DNA of 64,000 nucleotides from Sporocytophaga myxococcoides DSM 11118 (GCF_000426725.1 NZ_AUFX01000005.1:124001-188000), one strand, 5' to 3'; shown: positions 51,879 through 60,783, counted from the first letter of the stretch. The notes: generated by a model not told the origin, from the letters alone. A program made the numbers and translations.

Positions 51879-53339
51879 ATGAGAAGTTGGACAAAATTAA
51901 TGATGGCTCTGGTTCTATCCTTCACAGGAGTGAATCATTTTAGTTATGCAGGTTTGCAGGCGCCTGCTCCCAAAGACACAAATATTGTAGTTCCGGAGCG
52001 GATGAATTTTACCTATGCTGCAGAAAGATCAAGGCCTGCAGTGGTTTTTATTCAGACATATTCAAGTTCTCCTCAAGGTTCTGCTTCTTTGGAAAATCCG
52101 CTTCAGGATTTATTGGAAGAACTGTATGGTGGTCAGGCTGAGCCCCCACAAGGAGATCAAAGTAAGGAAAAAGAACAGAAACCGGAAGAGTATCCAGTTG
52201 CATCTGCATCAGGTGTAATTATTTCCGGAGAAGGATATATAGTGAGTAACAACCACGTTATTGAAGGCGCTGATAGAATTGAAATCGTGCTGAATGATAA
52301 AAGAAGTTATACAGCAAAGATTGTGGGCATAGATCCGGAAACAGATCTAAGTCTTTTGAAGATTGAAGGGGGAGAATTAACTCCTATCATTTATGGCAAT
52401 TCTGATATCATAAAAATTGGTGAATGGGTGCTGGCTGTTGGAAATCCGTTTAACCTGACATCGACAGTTACAGCGGGAATAGTTAGCGCCAAAGGACGAA
52501 ATGTAGGTGTGCTTGCAGAACAAAGCAATATGGCCATTGAATCATTTATTCAGACAGATGCTGTGGTTAACGTTGGTAATAGCGGTGGAGCACTGGTTAA
52601 TACGAAAGGGGAGTTGATCGGAATTAATACGGCTATTGCCAGCCCAACCGGATCTTATGCAGGCTATTCATTTGCTGTGCCTTCTAATATTGTATTTAAG
52701 GTAGTTGAAGACCTTAAAAAGTATGGCCAGGTTCAAAGAGCTATACTGGGAGTCACGATTCAGGATCTGGATGCAGCCCTTGTAAAAGCTAAGAAAATTC
52801 CGGATTTCCATGGTGTCTATGTCGACTCTGTAGTCAAGGGTAGTTCAGCAGCCGATGCAGGGCTTCAAAAAGGTGACATTATTAAAAAGATTGAAGGTCA
52901 TATTGTAGATTCTCCTTCTGAGCTTCAGGAAATAGTCGCAATTCACAGACCGGGGGATAAGATTAAATTATCTTACTCTCGTGGAGGTAAAGTTAATGAA
53001 ACTGAAGTACTCCTGAAAAACAGTACTGGCAATACCAAGCTGAGCAAGAAAGATCCGAATGAAATGGCTAGCCTTGTCGGAGCACAGTTAAGAGATCTTT
53101 CAAAAGAAGAAGCAAAGAAATTTAAGGTGAAAGGTGGTGTGAAAATAGAGAAAGTTATGCCTGGAAAATTTAAAAACGCCGGCATGAAAGATGGGTTCAT
53201 CATCACACATATTGATAAAATACCAGTGAAATCTATGGAGGATGCAACTAAGATTATCAATAAGAATAAACAGAATGAGGTGTTGGTACAGGGGGTTTAT
53301 CCCAATGGAGAAAAAGCCTTTTATGCTATAGCTTTTTAA
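51879..53339 (+). CDS. HtrA/DegP-family periplasmic serine protease
   Basis: Exported protein of 486 aa with signal peptide MRSWTKLMMALVLSFTGVNHFSYA (read in two parts). The trypsin-like domain has the catalytic triad His126 (VSNNHVIEGAD), Asp156 (PETDLSLLKI) and Ser235 (NVGNSGGALVN). Two PDZ domains follow (ILGVTIQDLDAALVKAKKIP... GLQKGDIIKKIEG; LVGAQLRDLSKEEAKKFKVK... DGFIITHIDKIPVK). A charged, disordered stretch (QGDQSKEKEQKPEE) sits in the N-terminal part, in the position of the DegP LA loop. It would degrade or chaperone misfolded envelope proteins. Confidence 0.93.
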   Translation: MRSWTKLMMALVLSFTGVNHFSYAGLQAPAPKDTNIVVPERMNFTYAAERSRPAVVFIQTYSSSPQGSASLENPLQDLLEELYGGQAEPPQGDQSKEKEQKPEEYPVASASGVIISGEGYIVSNNHVIEGADRIEIVLNDKRSYTAKIVGIDPETDLSLLKIEGGELTPIIYGNSDIIKIGEWVLAVGNPFNLTSTVTAGIVSAKGRNVGVLAEQSNMAIESFIQTDAVVNVGNSGGALVNTKGELIGINTAIASPTGSYAGYSFAVPSNIVFKVVEDLKKYGQVQRAILGVTIQDLDAALVKAKKIPDFHGVYVDSVVKGSSAADAGLQKGDIIKKIEGHIVDSPSELQEIVAIHRPGDKIKLSYSRGGKVNETEVLLKNSTGNTKLSKKDPNEMASLVGAQLRDLSKEEAKKFKVKGGVKIEKVMPGKFKNAGMKDGFIITHIDKIPVKSMEDATKIINKNKQNEVLVQGVYPNGEKAFYAIAF

Positions 53340-53367
53340 GTTTTTAAATAGAGGTTGTTGGAGGAGG

Positions 53368-53412
53368 AAATAAGCAGATAGGAGCTAATGCTCTCTTCTG
53401 CTTATTTTATTT
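53368..53412 (+). terminator. Terminator of the HtrA gene
   Basis: AAATAAGCAGA (53368-53378) pairs with TCTGCTTATTT (53397-53407), with inner GAGC/GCTC pairing and further T after the stem. Confidence 0.8.
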
Positions 53413-53509
53413 TAAAAATAGGATATACGATTTTGAGGTTATAAATTGTAATTAAAGTATTGAAATTTAATAATATGTGTCTTTTTTGAAATAAAGTTTA
53501 TATAATTTT

Positions 53510-53541
53510 TTGTTAAGTGAATGAACATTCATTTATATTTG
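53510..53541 (+). promoter_or_regulatory. Promoter with embedded TetR operator
   Basis: TTG (53510-53512), 21-base spacer, TATATTTG (53534-53541) fit the Bacteroidota -33/-7 consensus. Within the spacer is the palindrome AATGAACATTCATT (53520-53533), the exact reverse complement of the site at 54169-54182. Position between -33 and -7 predicts that the regulator represses its own gene. Confidence 0.8.
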
Positions 53542-53555
53542 CATGTAATTAAGTA

Positions 53556-54146
53556 ATGAGAGCAAGGGACGAAAATAAAGAAATAGCAATCAGGCAAAAG
53601 GCTGTTGAGATGATTGTGAAAGAGGGGCTCGATGGGCTGAGCATGCAAAAGTTAGCCAGGGCCGCCGGCGTTTCTCCTGCTACAATTTATATTTATTATA
53701 AAGATCGGGAGGACCTTATTATACAGCTTGCATTGTATGCCAGTGAAAAGCTAACCTGTACAAGCCTTGAAAATTTCGACCCGGAAATGAGTTTTGAAGA
53801 GGGAATGAAATTGCAGTGGAGAAACAGAGCCAGGTTTTTTACTGAAAATCCTACGGAAATGCTTTTTGTAGAACAAATCAAACATTCACAGCATTATGAA
53901 AGATTTGTAGAAGCAAATAAGGAACATTTCAGGGATGTTATGAAAAAATTTACCACCAATGCCATCAAAAACAAAGAATTAATTGAGCTCCCTTTTGAAG
54001 CTTACTGGTCTGTGGCATTTGGCCCTTTGTATCAATTAATCAAATTTCACTCTCAAGGTCATAGTTATGCAAACAAAAAATTTCACCTGACTGATGAATT
54101 GATGATGCAAACACTCCAGTTGGTTTTAAAAGCTTTAAAGCCATAA
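53556..54146 (+). CDS. TetR/AcrR-family transcriptional regulator
   Basis: DNA-binding repressor of 196 aa. The N-terminal helix-turn-helix is clear: AIRQKAVEMIVKEGLDGLSM, QKLARAAGVSPATIYIYYKD and REDLIIQLALYASEK. The C-terminal ligand-binding part is divergent. A palindromic operator lies in its own promoter, and an identical site lies 21-36 nt after its stop, in front of the small HMA-like and MFS genes. It therefore very likely controls itself and the exporter operon in response to a transported compound. Confidence 0.88.
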   Translation: MRARDENKEIAIRQKAVEMIVKEGLDGLSMQKLARAAGVSPATIYIYYKDREDLIIQLALYASEKLTCTSLENFDPEMSFEEGMKLQWRNRARFFTENPTEMLFVEQIKHSQHYERFVEANKEHFRDVMKKFTTNAIKNKELIELPFEAYWSVAFGPLYQLIKFHSQGHSYANKKFHLTDELMMQTLQLVLKALKP

Positions 54147-54166
54147 TATTCTTTTTGTTACTTGAC

Positions 54167-54182
54167 TAAATGAATGTTCATT
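54167..54182 (+). promoter_or_regulatory. Second TetR operator, upstream of the exporter operon
   Basis: TAAATGAATGTTCATT, of which AATGAA-TG-TTCATT is a perfect palindrome. It is the reverse complement of 53520-53535 over all 16 bases, 15 nt before the ATG at 54198. An in-frame ATG at 54174 lies inside the site and is thus unlikely to be the start. Confidence 0.8.
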
Positions 54183-54197
54183 TTAAAAAAGATCGCC

Positions 54198-54425
54198 ATG
54201 GAAACAACTCATACAGTGCTGGTCTTCCGGACTAATATCAGACTTAAGAAGGATCTGGAACTGATTAAACCTCTTTTTAGGAAAATAAAGGAGATTTCTT
54301 CGTGGAGTGTAGACCTGGAAGATAATGATAAAGTGCTGAGACTTGAAACTTCTGCAATTCAAATAGAAACAATAATAAAAACAATCAACGAAGCGGGCTT
54401 CTTTTGCGAGGAGCTAATGGATTAA
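54198..54425 (+). CDS. Small HMA-like (ferredoxin-fold) protein without CxxC
   Basis: Protein of about 75 residues, start chosen at METTHTVLVFRTNIRLKKD because an earlier ATG lies within the operator. The beta-alpha-beta order VLVFRTNI...KDLELIKPLFRKI...SWSVDLEDNDKVLRLET...IETIIKTINEAGFFCEEL resembles a heavy-metal-associated domain fold, but the metal-binding CxxC is absent; only one cysteine is present. Related small proteins occur in Bacteroidota. It sits 10 nt before the MFS gene and shares its operator, so it may assist the exporter or sense its substrate. Function unknown. Confidence 0.65.
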   Translation: METTHTVLVFRTNIRLKKDLELIKPLFRKIKEISSWSVDLEDNDKVLRLETSAIQIETIIKTINEAGFFCEELMD

Positions 54426-54435
54426 AATTAAAAAA

Positions 54436-55713
54436 ATGACAACTACAATACAAAAAGAAAAACTCTTCACCGGATATCAGGTCTTCATGATCGCAATGCT
54501 TGCGATTCTGCAGTTTACCGTTATTCTTGATTTTATGGTTTTATCTCCTCTGGGAGCTATACTTCTAAAAGAGCTGAATATGAAAACGTCACAGTTCGGG
54601 CTTGTTGTTTCAGGTTACGCACTGAGTGCAGGAGCTGCAGGTATAGCTGCTGCAGGTTTTGCCGATAAGTATGACAGAAAAAAAATGCTCATGTTATTTT
54701 ATGTGGGCTTTATTTTAGGAACAATATTCTGCGCTCTGGCAACAGATTTTCAGTCCTTGCTTATTGCCAGAATTGTTACCGGGCTATTTGGTGGAGTCAT
54801 TGGATCAATAGGGTTTGCCATTATCACAGATCTTTTCAAAATGGAAGTAAGAGGACGTGTAATGGGATTTGTTCAAATGGCCTTTTCTGTAAGCCAGATA
54901 TTAGGAATACCTGTAGGAATTTATCTTGCTAATCAATTTGGTTGGCATGCTCCTTTCTGGATGATTGCTGGTTTCGGAGCAATTATCGGAGTTGTTTTAT
55001 TTCTGTATATGAAACCGGTAACGGACCATCTCAAGGTTAAATCAGAAAGAAATGCATTTCAACATCTTCAAAAAACCATTTCAAATAAGTCTTATGTAAA
55101 AGCTTTTGCTGCTACTACATTGCTGGCTACCGGAGGCTTTATGATCATGCCATTTGCCAGTGCATTTACAACAAACAACCTTGGAATTTCAATTAAAAGT
55201 CTTCCGATTTTGTATGGTGTTACAGGTGTCTTTTCAATGGTTGCAGGCCCGCTTATAGGTAAATACAGCGATAAAATCGGAAAGTATAATATCTTCTTTA
55301 TCGGCACTATATTAAGTATGATTACAATGATGATATACTGCCATCTTGGAGTTACACCTCTATGGTTGTTGATAGTAATAAATATTTTCATGTTTGCAGG
55401 CATCACAGCTCGCATCATATCTTCTTCAGCATTAATGACAGGCATTCCGTCCGCTCAGGACAGAGGCGCATTTATGAGCGTTAATTCAGCTGTTCAGCAA
55501 ACATCAGGAGGTATCGGATCTGCTATTGCAGGTTTGATAGTCGTTCAAACCTCCGATGGTTATATACATAATTATGATATCCTTGGTTATGTTGTATTGG
55601 TCGCTATGATTGCAGCTTTAGTGATGACTTATTATGTAAACAAACAGGTTGAAGAGAAAAATAAGAATGCTTTAAAAACCTCCGAAAATCAACAAAAGAT
55701 AGCTGTAGGCTAA
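54436..55713 (+). CDS. MFS transporter, DHA1-like drug exporter
   Basis: Membrane protein of 425 aa with twelve hydrophobic segments. Features of the major facilitator superfamily include the loop 2-3 motif GFADKYDRKKMLMLFYVGFI (motif A, GxxxDxxxRK) and its second-half copy GKYSDKIGKYN, plus LDFMVLSPLGAILLKELNMK (motif D1-like) and RIVTGLFGGVIGSIGFAIIT. These place it with DHA1-type exporters. Transcribed with the small HMA-like gene and controlled by the adjacent TetR operator; substrate unknown. Confidence 0.88.
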   Translation: MTTTIQKEKLFTGYQVFMIAMLAILQFTVILDFMVLSPLGAILLKELNMKTSQFGLVVSGYALSAGAAGIAAAGFADKYDRKKMLMLFYVGFILGTIFCALATDFQSLLIARIVTGLFGGVIGSIGFAIITDLFKMEVRGRVMGFVQMAFSVSQILGIPVGIYLANQFGWHAPFWMIAGFGAIIGVVLFLYMKPVTDHLKVKSERNAFQHLQKTISNKSYVKAFAATTLLATGGFMIMPFASAFTTNNLGISIKSLPILYGVTGVFSMVAGPLIGKYSDKIGKYNIFFIGTILSMITMMIYCHLGVTPLWLLIVINIFMFAGITARIISSSALMTGIPSAQDRGAFMSVNSAVQQTSGGIGSAIAGLIVVQTSDGYIHNYDILGYVVLVAMIAALVMTYYVNKQVEEKNKNALKTSENQQKIAVG

Positions 55714-55732
55714 AGGCTGAAATGAACATCAG

Positions 55733-55764
55733 AAAGCCGGTCTATTCAGATCGGCTTTTTTATT
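55733..55764 (+). terminator. Terminator of the exporter operon
   Basis: AAAGCCGGTCT / AGATCGGCTTT (one G-T pair), loop ATTC, followed by TTTATTTT. Confidence 0.85.
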
Positions 55765-55804
55765 TTGGGAGAGAAAAAAAACAGTATCAATTTTTTCTTA
55801 TTCG

Positions 55805-55835
55805 TTGCTTTAATGGTTTACAGAAAATACTTTTA
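55805..55835 (+). promoter_or_regulatory. Candidate promoter of the dienelactone hydrolase gene
   Basis: TTG (55805-55807), 20-base spacer, TACTTTTA (55828-55835), one base from TAnnTTTG, 19 nt before the ATG. Confidence 0.4.
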
Positions 55836-55854
55836 ATAAAACATAATTATTAAT

Positions 55855-56625
55855 ATGAGATTGTTAAAAATAATCATTGCATTTGTTATGCTCACAAACA
55901 TTGCCTTTGCTCAGGGCAAAGATGTTACATATTCCGATGGCTCTGCTTCATTAAAGGGATTCTTTGTGAAGGCTCAAGGAGCAAAGGGGAAAGCTCCAGG
56001 CGTAATTGTAATCCATGCATGGATGGGCCTTGATGAACATGCAAAAAATTCAGCTGATCAATTAAGCAAACTAGGTTACAATGCATTTGCCGCTGATATC
56101 TATGGTGAAAACTCCAGACCAAAAGATAAACAGGAGGCCGCAAAAACTTCATCCTACTATAAAAGTAATCCTTCAATCTACCAGTCTAGAATTAAAGCAG
56201 CTATAGAGGAACTTATAAAACTGGGTGCTGATCCAGATAAGATTGTTGTAATGGGATATTGCTTTGGTGGCACAGGAGCTTTGGAGGCAGCAAGAGGACA
56301 GCTTCCTGTGGCAGGAATAGTTTCGTTTCATGGTGGTCTTGGTAAAGATACTACACGTGTAAATGTCTTAATTAAACCTAAAGTATTAGTGTTGCATGGG
56401 GCAGATGATCCTTATGTTTCAGATGCTGATATTAAAGGATTTCAAAAAGAAATGCGTGATGGTAAGGCAGACTGGCAGATGGTTTACTATGGCAACGCTG
56501 TTCATGCTTTCACCGAGGAACGTGCAGGCAATGACAATTCCAAAGGTGCAGCCTATAATGAGAAAGCTGCTAAACGTTCGTGGGAAGCTTTAGTGGTCTT
56601 TTTAAAAGAGGTTTTTAAAGCTTGA
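55855..56625 (+). CDS. Exported dienelactone hydrolase family protein
   Basis: Alpha/beta hydrolase of 256 aa with signal peptide MRLLKIIIAFVMLTNIAFAQ. The family residues are the nucleophile elbow VVMGYCFGGTGALEAA (Cys as nucleophile), the acid in VLHGADDPYVSDAD and the histidine in YYGNAVHAFTEE. APGVIVIHAWMGLDEHAKNS near the start is also typical. Known family members hydrolyse cyclic esters; the signal peptide indicates periplasmic action. Substrate unknown. Confidence 0.85.
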   Translation: MRLLKIIIAFVMLTNIAFAQGKDVTYSDGSASLKGFFVKAQGAKGKAPGVIVIHAWMGLDEHAKNSADQLSKLGYNAFAADIYGENSRPKDKQEAAKTSSYYKSNPSIYQSRIKAAIEELIKLGADPDKIVVMGYCFGGTGALEAARGQLPVAGIVSFHGGLGKDTTRVNVLIKPKVLVLHGADDPYVSDADIKGFQKEMRDGKADWQMVYYGNAVHAFTEERAGNDNSKGAAYNEKAAKRSWEALVVFLKEVFKA

Positions 56626-56644
56626 GAAGAAACTGACTTTATTA

Positions 56645-56669
56645 ATGCCATCGCCTCAAGCGATGGCAT
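56645..56669. terminator. Bidirectional terminator
   Basis: ATGCCATCGC (56645-56654), loop CTCAA, GCGATGGCAT (56660-56669), between convergent genes ending at 56625 and 56677. Confidence 0.85.
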
Positions 56670-56676
56670 CAATTTT

Positions 56677-57003
56677 TTAAAACAACTTCTCATTATTCTT
56701 ATGCCTGTCTTTATCTCTGATACTCTTCTTTTCCATACTTTTGGTGAGAGCTTCAGTTAGATCTACACCTGTCTGATTGGCAAGGCATATTAATACAAAT
56801 AAAACATCCGCAAATTCATCCCCAAGGTCCTTGCCGTCTTCCCCTTTTTTAAATGATTGTTCTCCATATTTTCTTGCCATGATTCTGGCTACTTCTCCGA
56901 CCTCTTCCATTAAAATAGCAGTATTGGTCAATTCGTTGAAATAGCGGACTCCGGTAGTTTTAATCCACTGATCAACAGATTCCTGCGCTTCTTTTATAGT
57001 CAT
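56677..57003 (-). CDS. MazG-like nucleotide pyrophosphohydrolase
   Basis: Protein of 108 aa with the MazG-type all-alpha fold: EAQESVDQWIKTTGVRYFNE, the metal-binding EEVGEVARIMARKYGEQSF (ExxE) and GDEFADVLFVLICLANQTG (ExxD). These enzymes hydrolyse (d)NTPs to monophosphate and pyrophosphate, clearing abnormal nucleotides. The start codon directly abuts the stop of dtd, so the two quality-control genes form an operon. Which nucleotide is preferred cannot be told. Confidence 0.85.
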   Translation of the reverse strand: MTIKEAQESVDQWIKTTGVRYFNELTNTAILMEEVGEVARIMARKYGEQSFKKGEDGKDLGDEFADVLFVLICLANQTGVDLTEALTKSMEKKSIRDKDRHKNNEKLF

Positions 57004-57456
57004 TTAATTTTTATTTTTTGTGTCAATAATGATAGTTACAGGCCCATCATTTAAGAGTTGGACCTGCATGTCCGCGCCAAATTCACCAGTATATACCGTT
57101 TTACCAAGTTCAATTTCACTTAATTGTACAAATTGTTCATACATGGGAATCCCTTTTTCCGGTCTTGCCGCTTCAATGAAGGAAGGTCTGTTACCCTTTT
57201 TAGTACTTGCATGCAAAGTAAACTGACTCACAACCAAGAGGTCTCCATTAATGTCTTTCAGAGATAAATTCATTTTGCCATCAGCATCAGAAAAAATTCT
57301 CAGGTTAATTATTTTTTTAGTGAGCCAGTCTGAATCTTCCTGTGTATCTTCATGTGCAATACCTAAAAGAACCAGCAGTCCTTCAGAGATACTGGATTTT
57401 AGCGTTTTGTCAATCGTTACAGAAGCATGTTTAACTCTTTGAATAACAGCAATCAT
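57004..57456 (-). CDS. dtd: D-aminoacyl-tRNA deacylase
   Basis: Removes D-amino acids from mischarged tRNAs. 150 aa, normal length. The family motifs are all visible: MIAVIQRVKHASVTID, GLLVLLGIAHEDT, LLVVSQFTLHASTKKGNRPS (SQFTL active-site strand) and the C-terminal NDGPVTIIIDT motif carrying the cis-Pro. Followed without a gap by the MazG-like gene. Assignment certain. Confidence 0.96.
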   Translation of the reverse strand: MIAVIQRVKHASVTIDKTLKSSISEGLLVLLGIAHEDTQEDSDWLTKKIINLRIFSDADGKMNLSLKDINGDLLVVSQFTLHASTKKGNRPSFIEAARPEKGIPMYEQFVQLSEIELGKTVYTGEFGADMQVQLLNDGPVTIIIDTKNKN

Positions 57457-57505
57457 TAATAAATTTTTCTAATTGAAATAAAAGTATAAATTTTGTAAAA
57501 AAATA

Positions 57506-60211
57506 ATGCAAATGCTTTCCAAAAGCAAATCAGAAGTAATCAATAAAATTAAAGAATTTTTAAGCGGAAAAAGGAAAGCTTTAATTGCTGCCGGAATCAC
57601 TGTTATAGCGGTATTCCTTATTTTCATTGCTTTCAGATTTAATAAAAGTGAAAAGGATGCAGTATATGAACTGTTGTCTCCTTCAGCTGTAGTATTAATG
57701 GAATCTGAAGACCTTACAGATATTATGAAAGAATGTCGGTCTTCTGCTTCCATGTTTTCCTCTGTTCCTTTTTTTGAATTTCTATACAGTCATTTAAATG
57801 AAGATCCGCTTCTGGATAGCCTTATTAAGTTTTCAGATAAACAAAAGGTATACATTTCTTTGAATGCTGCTGGTAAAAGTGATGTAGACCTTATTTTTTA
57901 TCTGAAGAAAGATGAAGAAAAAGCTCATTCTGATTTTGGAAAGCTTGTAAAGCAAGACGCTTCACTAACACTGGACCATCGTCTCTTCAACGATATCATG
58001 ATATATGATTTAGGCAGAAGAGGGGACAGGAAAAAGTTTTCCTTCATATTTTATCAGGGTTATTTTATCGGAAGTTTTTCAGGCTTTTTACTTGAAGATG
58101 TTATCAGAAATCTTAGTCAGGATAAAGATCTTGCCTGGACTAAGGCAAATAATCTTGCAGAAGATAAAACTTCAACAAAAATCCTTATAAATCATAAGAA
58201 CTTACCCAGATATTTATCTCTCTACTGTACAGCCAGATATACTGCAGGCCTCAAAGGACTTGCAAATTTTGCATCCTCTTCAGGTGTAACATGGGAAAAG
58301 ACTGATGCAGGATTAACATTGAATGGAAAAACAGTAGCAAATGAAAATCAATATCTAAATACGTTTAAAAATCAAACTCCTGTAAAGTTTTCAATGGGTG
58401 CTGTAATTCCTGAAAATGCATCAGCCGTTTTCAGGCTTGGCATATCAGATTGCCCCACCTGGTTTGCTGAGTATGATAAAATAAATGAAGAAATTCCTTT
58501 AAAAGGAGGAGCATATAAACAATTGACAAAAGCTATCGAACTTATTAAAGATGAAGTAGCCTGGGTAATCACTGAGCCTGAAATTTCCGATAGAGTTTTT
58601 CAATATTCAATTATAAAAACTTCAGATGCTAATGCATTTATGAAGGCTTTAAGAACCTTGGCAGACTCATCTACTTCGGTAACTACTCCTAATCCTAACA
58701 GAAAGATTTATGCCGTACATAAAAAGAACCTTCTTACTCATTTGTTCGGTCCTGTATTTTCTGATTTTAAAGAATACTTCATTACAAGTCACGGCAACTT
58801 TGTTGTAATTGGAAACCAGTTGGCTGCATTGGAAACTTACCTTCAGCAAGTGCAAAACGGATACGTTCTCAAAAAGACAGCTGGAATAAAGTTTTTTGCA
58901 GAACCTTCCAATATCTCACTTTATGTAAATCCGGATCGCTCTGAATTCCTTGCTGGTAAGTGCATTCGTGATCCGGAGATAAAGAAAAATTGGATAAGGT
59001 CTTCAGGTTCTTTTTCCTATACAGGTGTAAGCTTTTCTGCAGACTATGATAAGAAGTTTTTATTAAGGTATATTATTCAAAAGGGTAAAGGAAGCACGAC
59101 TGGAGTACCTAAATCTTTGGCTGTCAATAAAACTTTAGAGTTCAATGCTGGCCTTATATCGGAAGCCTTTCCCTTAAGAGCAATATCAGGACTGGATGAA
59201 CATTTTCTTGTTCAGGATTCATTGTTTAAAACCCACTTGTTCTCAAGATTTGGTACGTTATTGTGGAGTGCTAAAGTTGAAGGAAAACTAAGTTCAGATC
59301 CTGTGTGGGGAAATATTGACAAAGCAGGCAAGGATGAAATAGTTTTTGCAGTCAGAAATAAAATATATGCTATCAATAGTGCTAATGGTCAGTTAATAAA
59401 AGGTTATCCATTAACTATTCCTGGTAAAGTTTATATCACTTCTCTTGCTTTGATTGATTATGATGGAAGCAAAAATTACAGATTTTTTGCAGGCGATGAT
59501 TCAGGTAATATATATGCCTTGGATACTCAAGGAAAGTTACTTGATGGTTGGAAGCCGAAAAAGATTGATTACAGCTTGATAGGCAAGCCTGCCCATGTTC
59601 GTATAGATGATAAAGATTATATTGTAGCCTTGTCAAGAAAAGGGAAATTACATGTATTCAACAGAAAGGGTCAGCCAATTAAAGGTTTTCCTGTAAAGCT
59701 GGAGCATGCAACAACAAGTACTTTTTTTATAGAAAAGAGTTCTTCAAACATCAACAGTTACATTTCAATTTTATCAGAAAAAGGAGAATTGGTTAAAGTC
59801 GATTTTTCAGGTAAAATAGCAAAGAGGGCACAGCTTTTCCGCTTAAGCCCTGAGAGTAAATTCTCCCTATATCCTGATAACAGAATGAAGTCGTATACAA
59901 TTGTCCGAAAAGATAAAGACCGTCTGGATTTTCTTGATATGTCCCTAAGTCCTTTGTTTACTCAGACTAATTTTCCCCTGGAAAAGTATGATATCAAGTA
60001 TATACATTCTATTGCAGCTAACATTTCTTACTGGTTGGTAAATGACCTTACTAATCACAGAAGTATAGTGTTTGCTCCAAATGGAAAGTTTTTAGGAGAA
60101 GGATGGATTAAAAGCCATGAAAAGCCAACAGCGGTTTATCTGGAAAAATATAATGAGGGAAGTTTGGTTAAAGTGAATAAAAAAAGTATTGAGATCGCCC
60201 GAATAAAATAA
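57506..60211 (+). CDS. DUF3352-like membrane-anchored protein with C-terminal propeller
   Basis: Protein of 901 aa. One N-terminal membrane helix (KALIAAGITVIAVFLIFIAF, after a basic start) puts the rest in the periplasm. Residues about 50-540 recall the DUF3352 type (LLSPSAVVLMESEDLTDIMK, NQLAALETYLQQVQNGYVLK), made of repeated alpha/beta units. The C-terminal third is a propeller-like repeat: DKAGKDEIVFAVRNKIYAIN, GDDSGNIYALDTQGKLLDGW and IVALSRKGKLHVFNRKGQPI, resembling PQQ/FG-GAP blades. A second ATG at 57512 is an equally good start. Role unknown; it could be an envelope scaffold. Confidence 0.6.
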   Translation: MQMLSKSKSEVINKIKEFLSGKRKALIAAGITVIAVFLIFIAFRFNKSEKDAVYELLSPSAVVLMESEDLTDIMKECRSSASMFSSVPFFEFLYSHLNEDPLLDSLIKFSDKQKVYISLNAAGKSDVDLIFYLKKDEEKAHSDFGKLVKQDASLTLDHRLFNDIMIYDLGRRGDRKKFSFIFYQGYFIGSFSGFLLEDVIRNLSQDKDLAWTKANNLAEDKTSTKILINHKNLPRYLSLYCTARYTAGLKGLANFASSSGVTWEKTDAGLTLNGKTVANENQYLNTFKNQTPVKFSMGAVIPENASAVFRLGISDCPTWFAEYDKINEEIPLKGGAYKQLTKAIELIKDEVAWVITEPEISDRVFQYSIIKTSDANAFMKALRTLADSSTSVTTPNPNRKIYAVHKKNLLTHLFGPVFSDFKEYFITSHGNFVVIGNQLAALETYLQQVQNGYVLKKTAGIKFFAEPSNISLYVNPDRSEFLAGKCIRDPEIKKNWIRSSGSFSYTGVSFSADYDKKFLLRYIIQKGKGSTTGVPKSLAVNKTLEFNAGLISEAFPLRAISGLDEHFLVQDSLFKTHLFSRFGTLLWSAKVEGKLSSDPVWGNIDKAGKDEIVFAVRNKIYAINSANGQLIKGYPLTIPGKVYITSLALIDYDGSKNYRFFAGDDSGNIYALDTQGKLLDGWKPKKIDYSLIGKPAHVRIDDKDYIVALSRKGKLHVFNRKGQPIKGFPVKLEHATTSTFFIEKSSSNINSYISILSEKGELVKVDFSGKIAKRAQLFRLSPESKFSLYPDNRMKSYTIVRKDKDRLDFLDMSLSPLFTQTNFPLEKYDIKYIHSIAANISYWLVNDLTNHRSIVFAPNGKFLGEGWIKSHEKPTAVYLEKYNEGSLVKVNKKSIEIARIK

Positions 60212-60262
60212 CCTTTCGGGATTATTTCTGTAAATTTAAAATACTAAACTAGATAAAAATAC

Positions 60263-60703
60263 ATGGCGTTAAGATCTATAATTATCCTGGCATTGACTTT
60301 TGTTTCCCTGAATATCTTTGCTCAGGGTAAACCTAAAGAAGGTTCGGCTCCAAGAGCGAATATTTACCTTATTGAAGGAGATTCGGAGAACCTGATTACA
60401 CATTTGAAAAAGAACAAAGAAAACAAGATCAGAGTGAAGCTTGAAGGAGGAATTGAAAATGTAAAGCATACAATGTATGTTACCTCTAAGCATGCTTCTA
60501 TCAAACCAGATCCTAAAGTAGAAAATCAATACATTATCATTCCAAAAGAAGAAAACGTCGAGATCATCGTAGATATTAAGACAGAGGAAGACTACAATCA
60601 AATACAGATGGTTGATAAAAATGGCAAGCAGAAAAAAGAGGTTGTAAAGACTTTGACTCCAAAGACCTACATGGTAGGTTATGAAAAGGTGAAGGTAAAT
60701 TAA
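60263..60703 (+). CDS. Small exported hypothetical protein
   Basis: Exported protein of 146 aa with signal peptide MALRSIIILALTFVSLNIFAQ. The mature part is beta-rich (NKIRVKLEGGIENVKHTMYV, QYIIIPKEENVEIIVDIKTE) and looks like one immunoglobulin-like domain. A faint resemblance to the C-terminal domain of GldM is by pattern only. No family assigned. Followed by a hairpin just before the glucosidase gene. Confidence 0.6.
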   Translation: MALRSIIILALTFVSLNIFAQGKPKEGSAPRANIYLIEGDSENLITHLKKNKENKIRVKLEGGIENVKHTMYVTSKHASIKPDPKVENQYIIIPKEENVEIIVDIKTEEDYNQIQMVDKNGKQKKEVVKTLTPKTYMVGYEKVKVN

Positions 60704-60758
60704 ATTAAGCTGTAAGCTAAAAGCATAAAGCTGAAAGTTGAATATAGATCAATTAAAG

Positions 60759-60783
60759 TCCTTCTCCTTTAGGAGAAGGATTT
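60759..60783 (+). terminator. Hairpin between two genes, possible terminator
   Basis: TCCTTCTCCT (60759-60768), TT, AGGAGAAGGA (60771-60780), then TTT and the ATG at 60784. The right arm is a Shine-Dalgarno-like AGGAGAAGG that pairs with the left arm. Confidence 0.55.
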
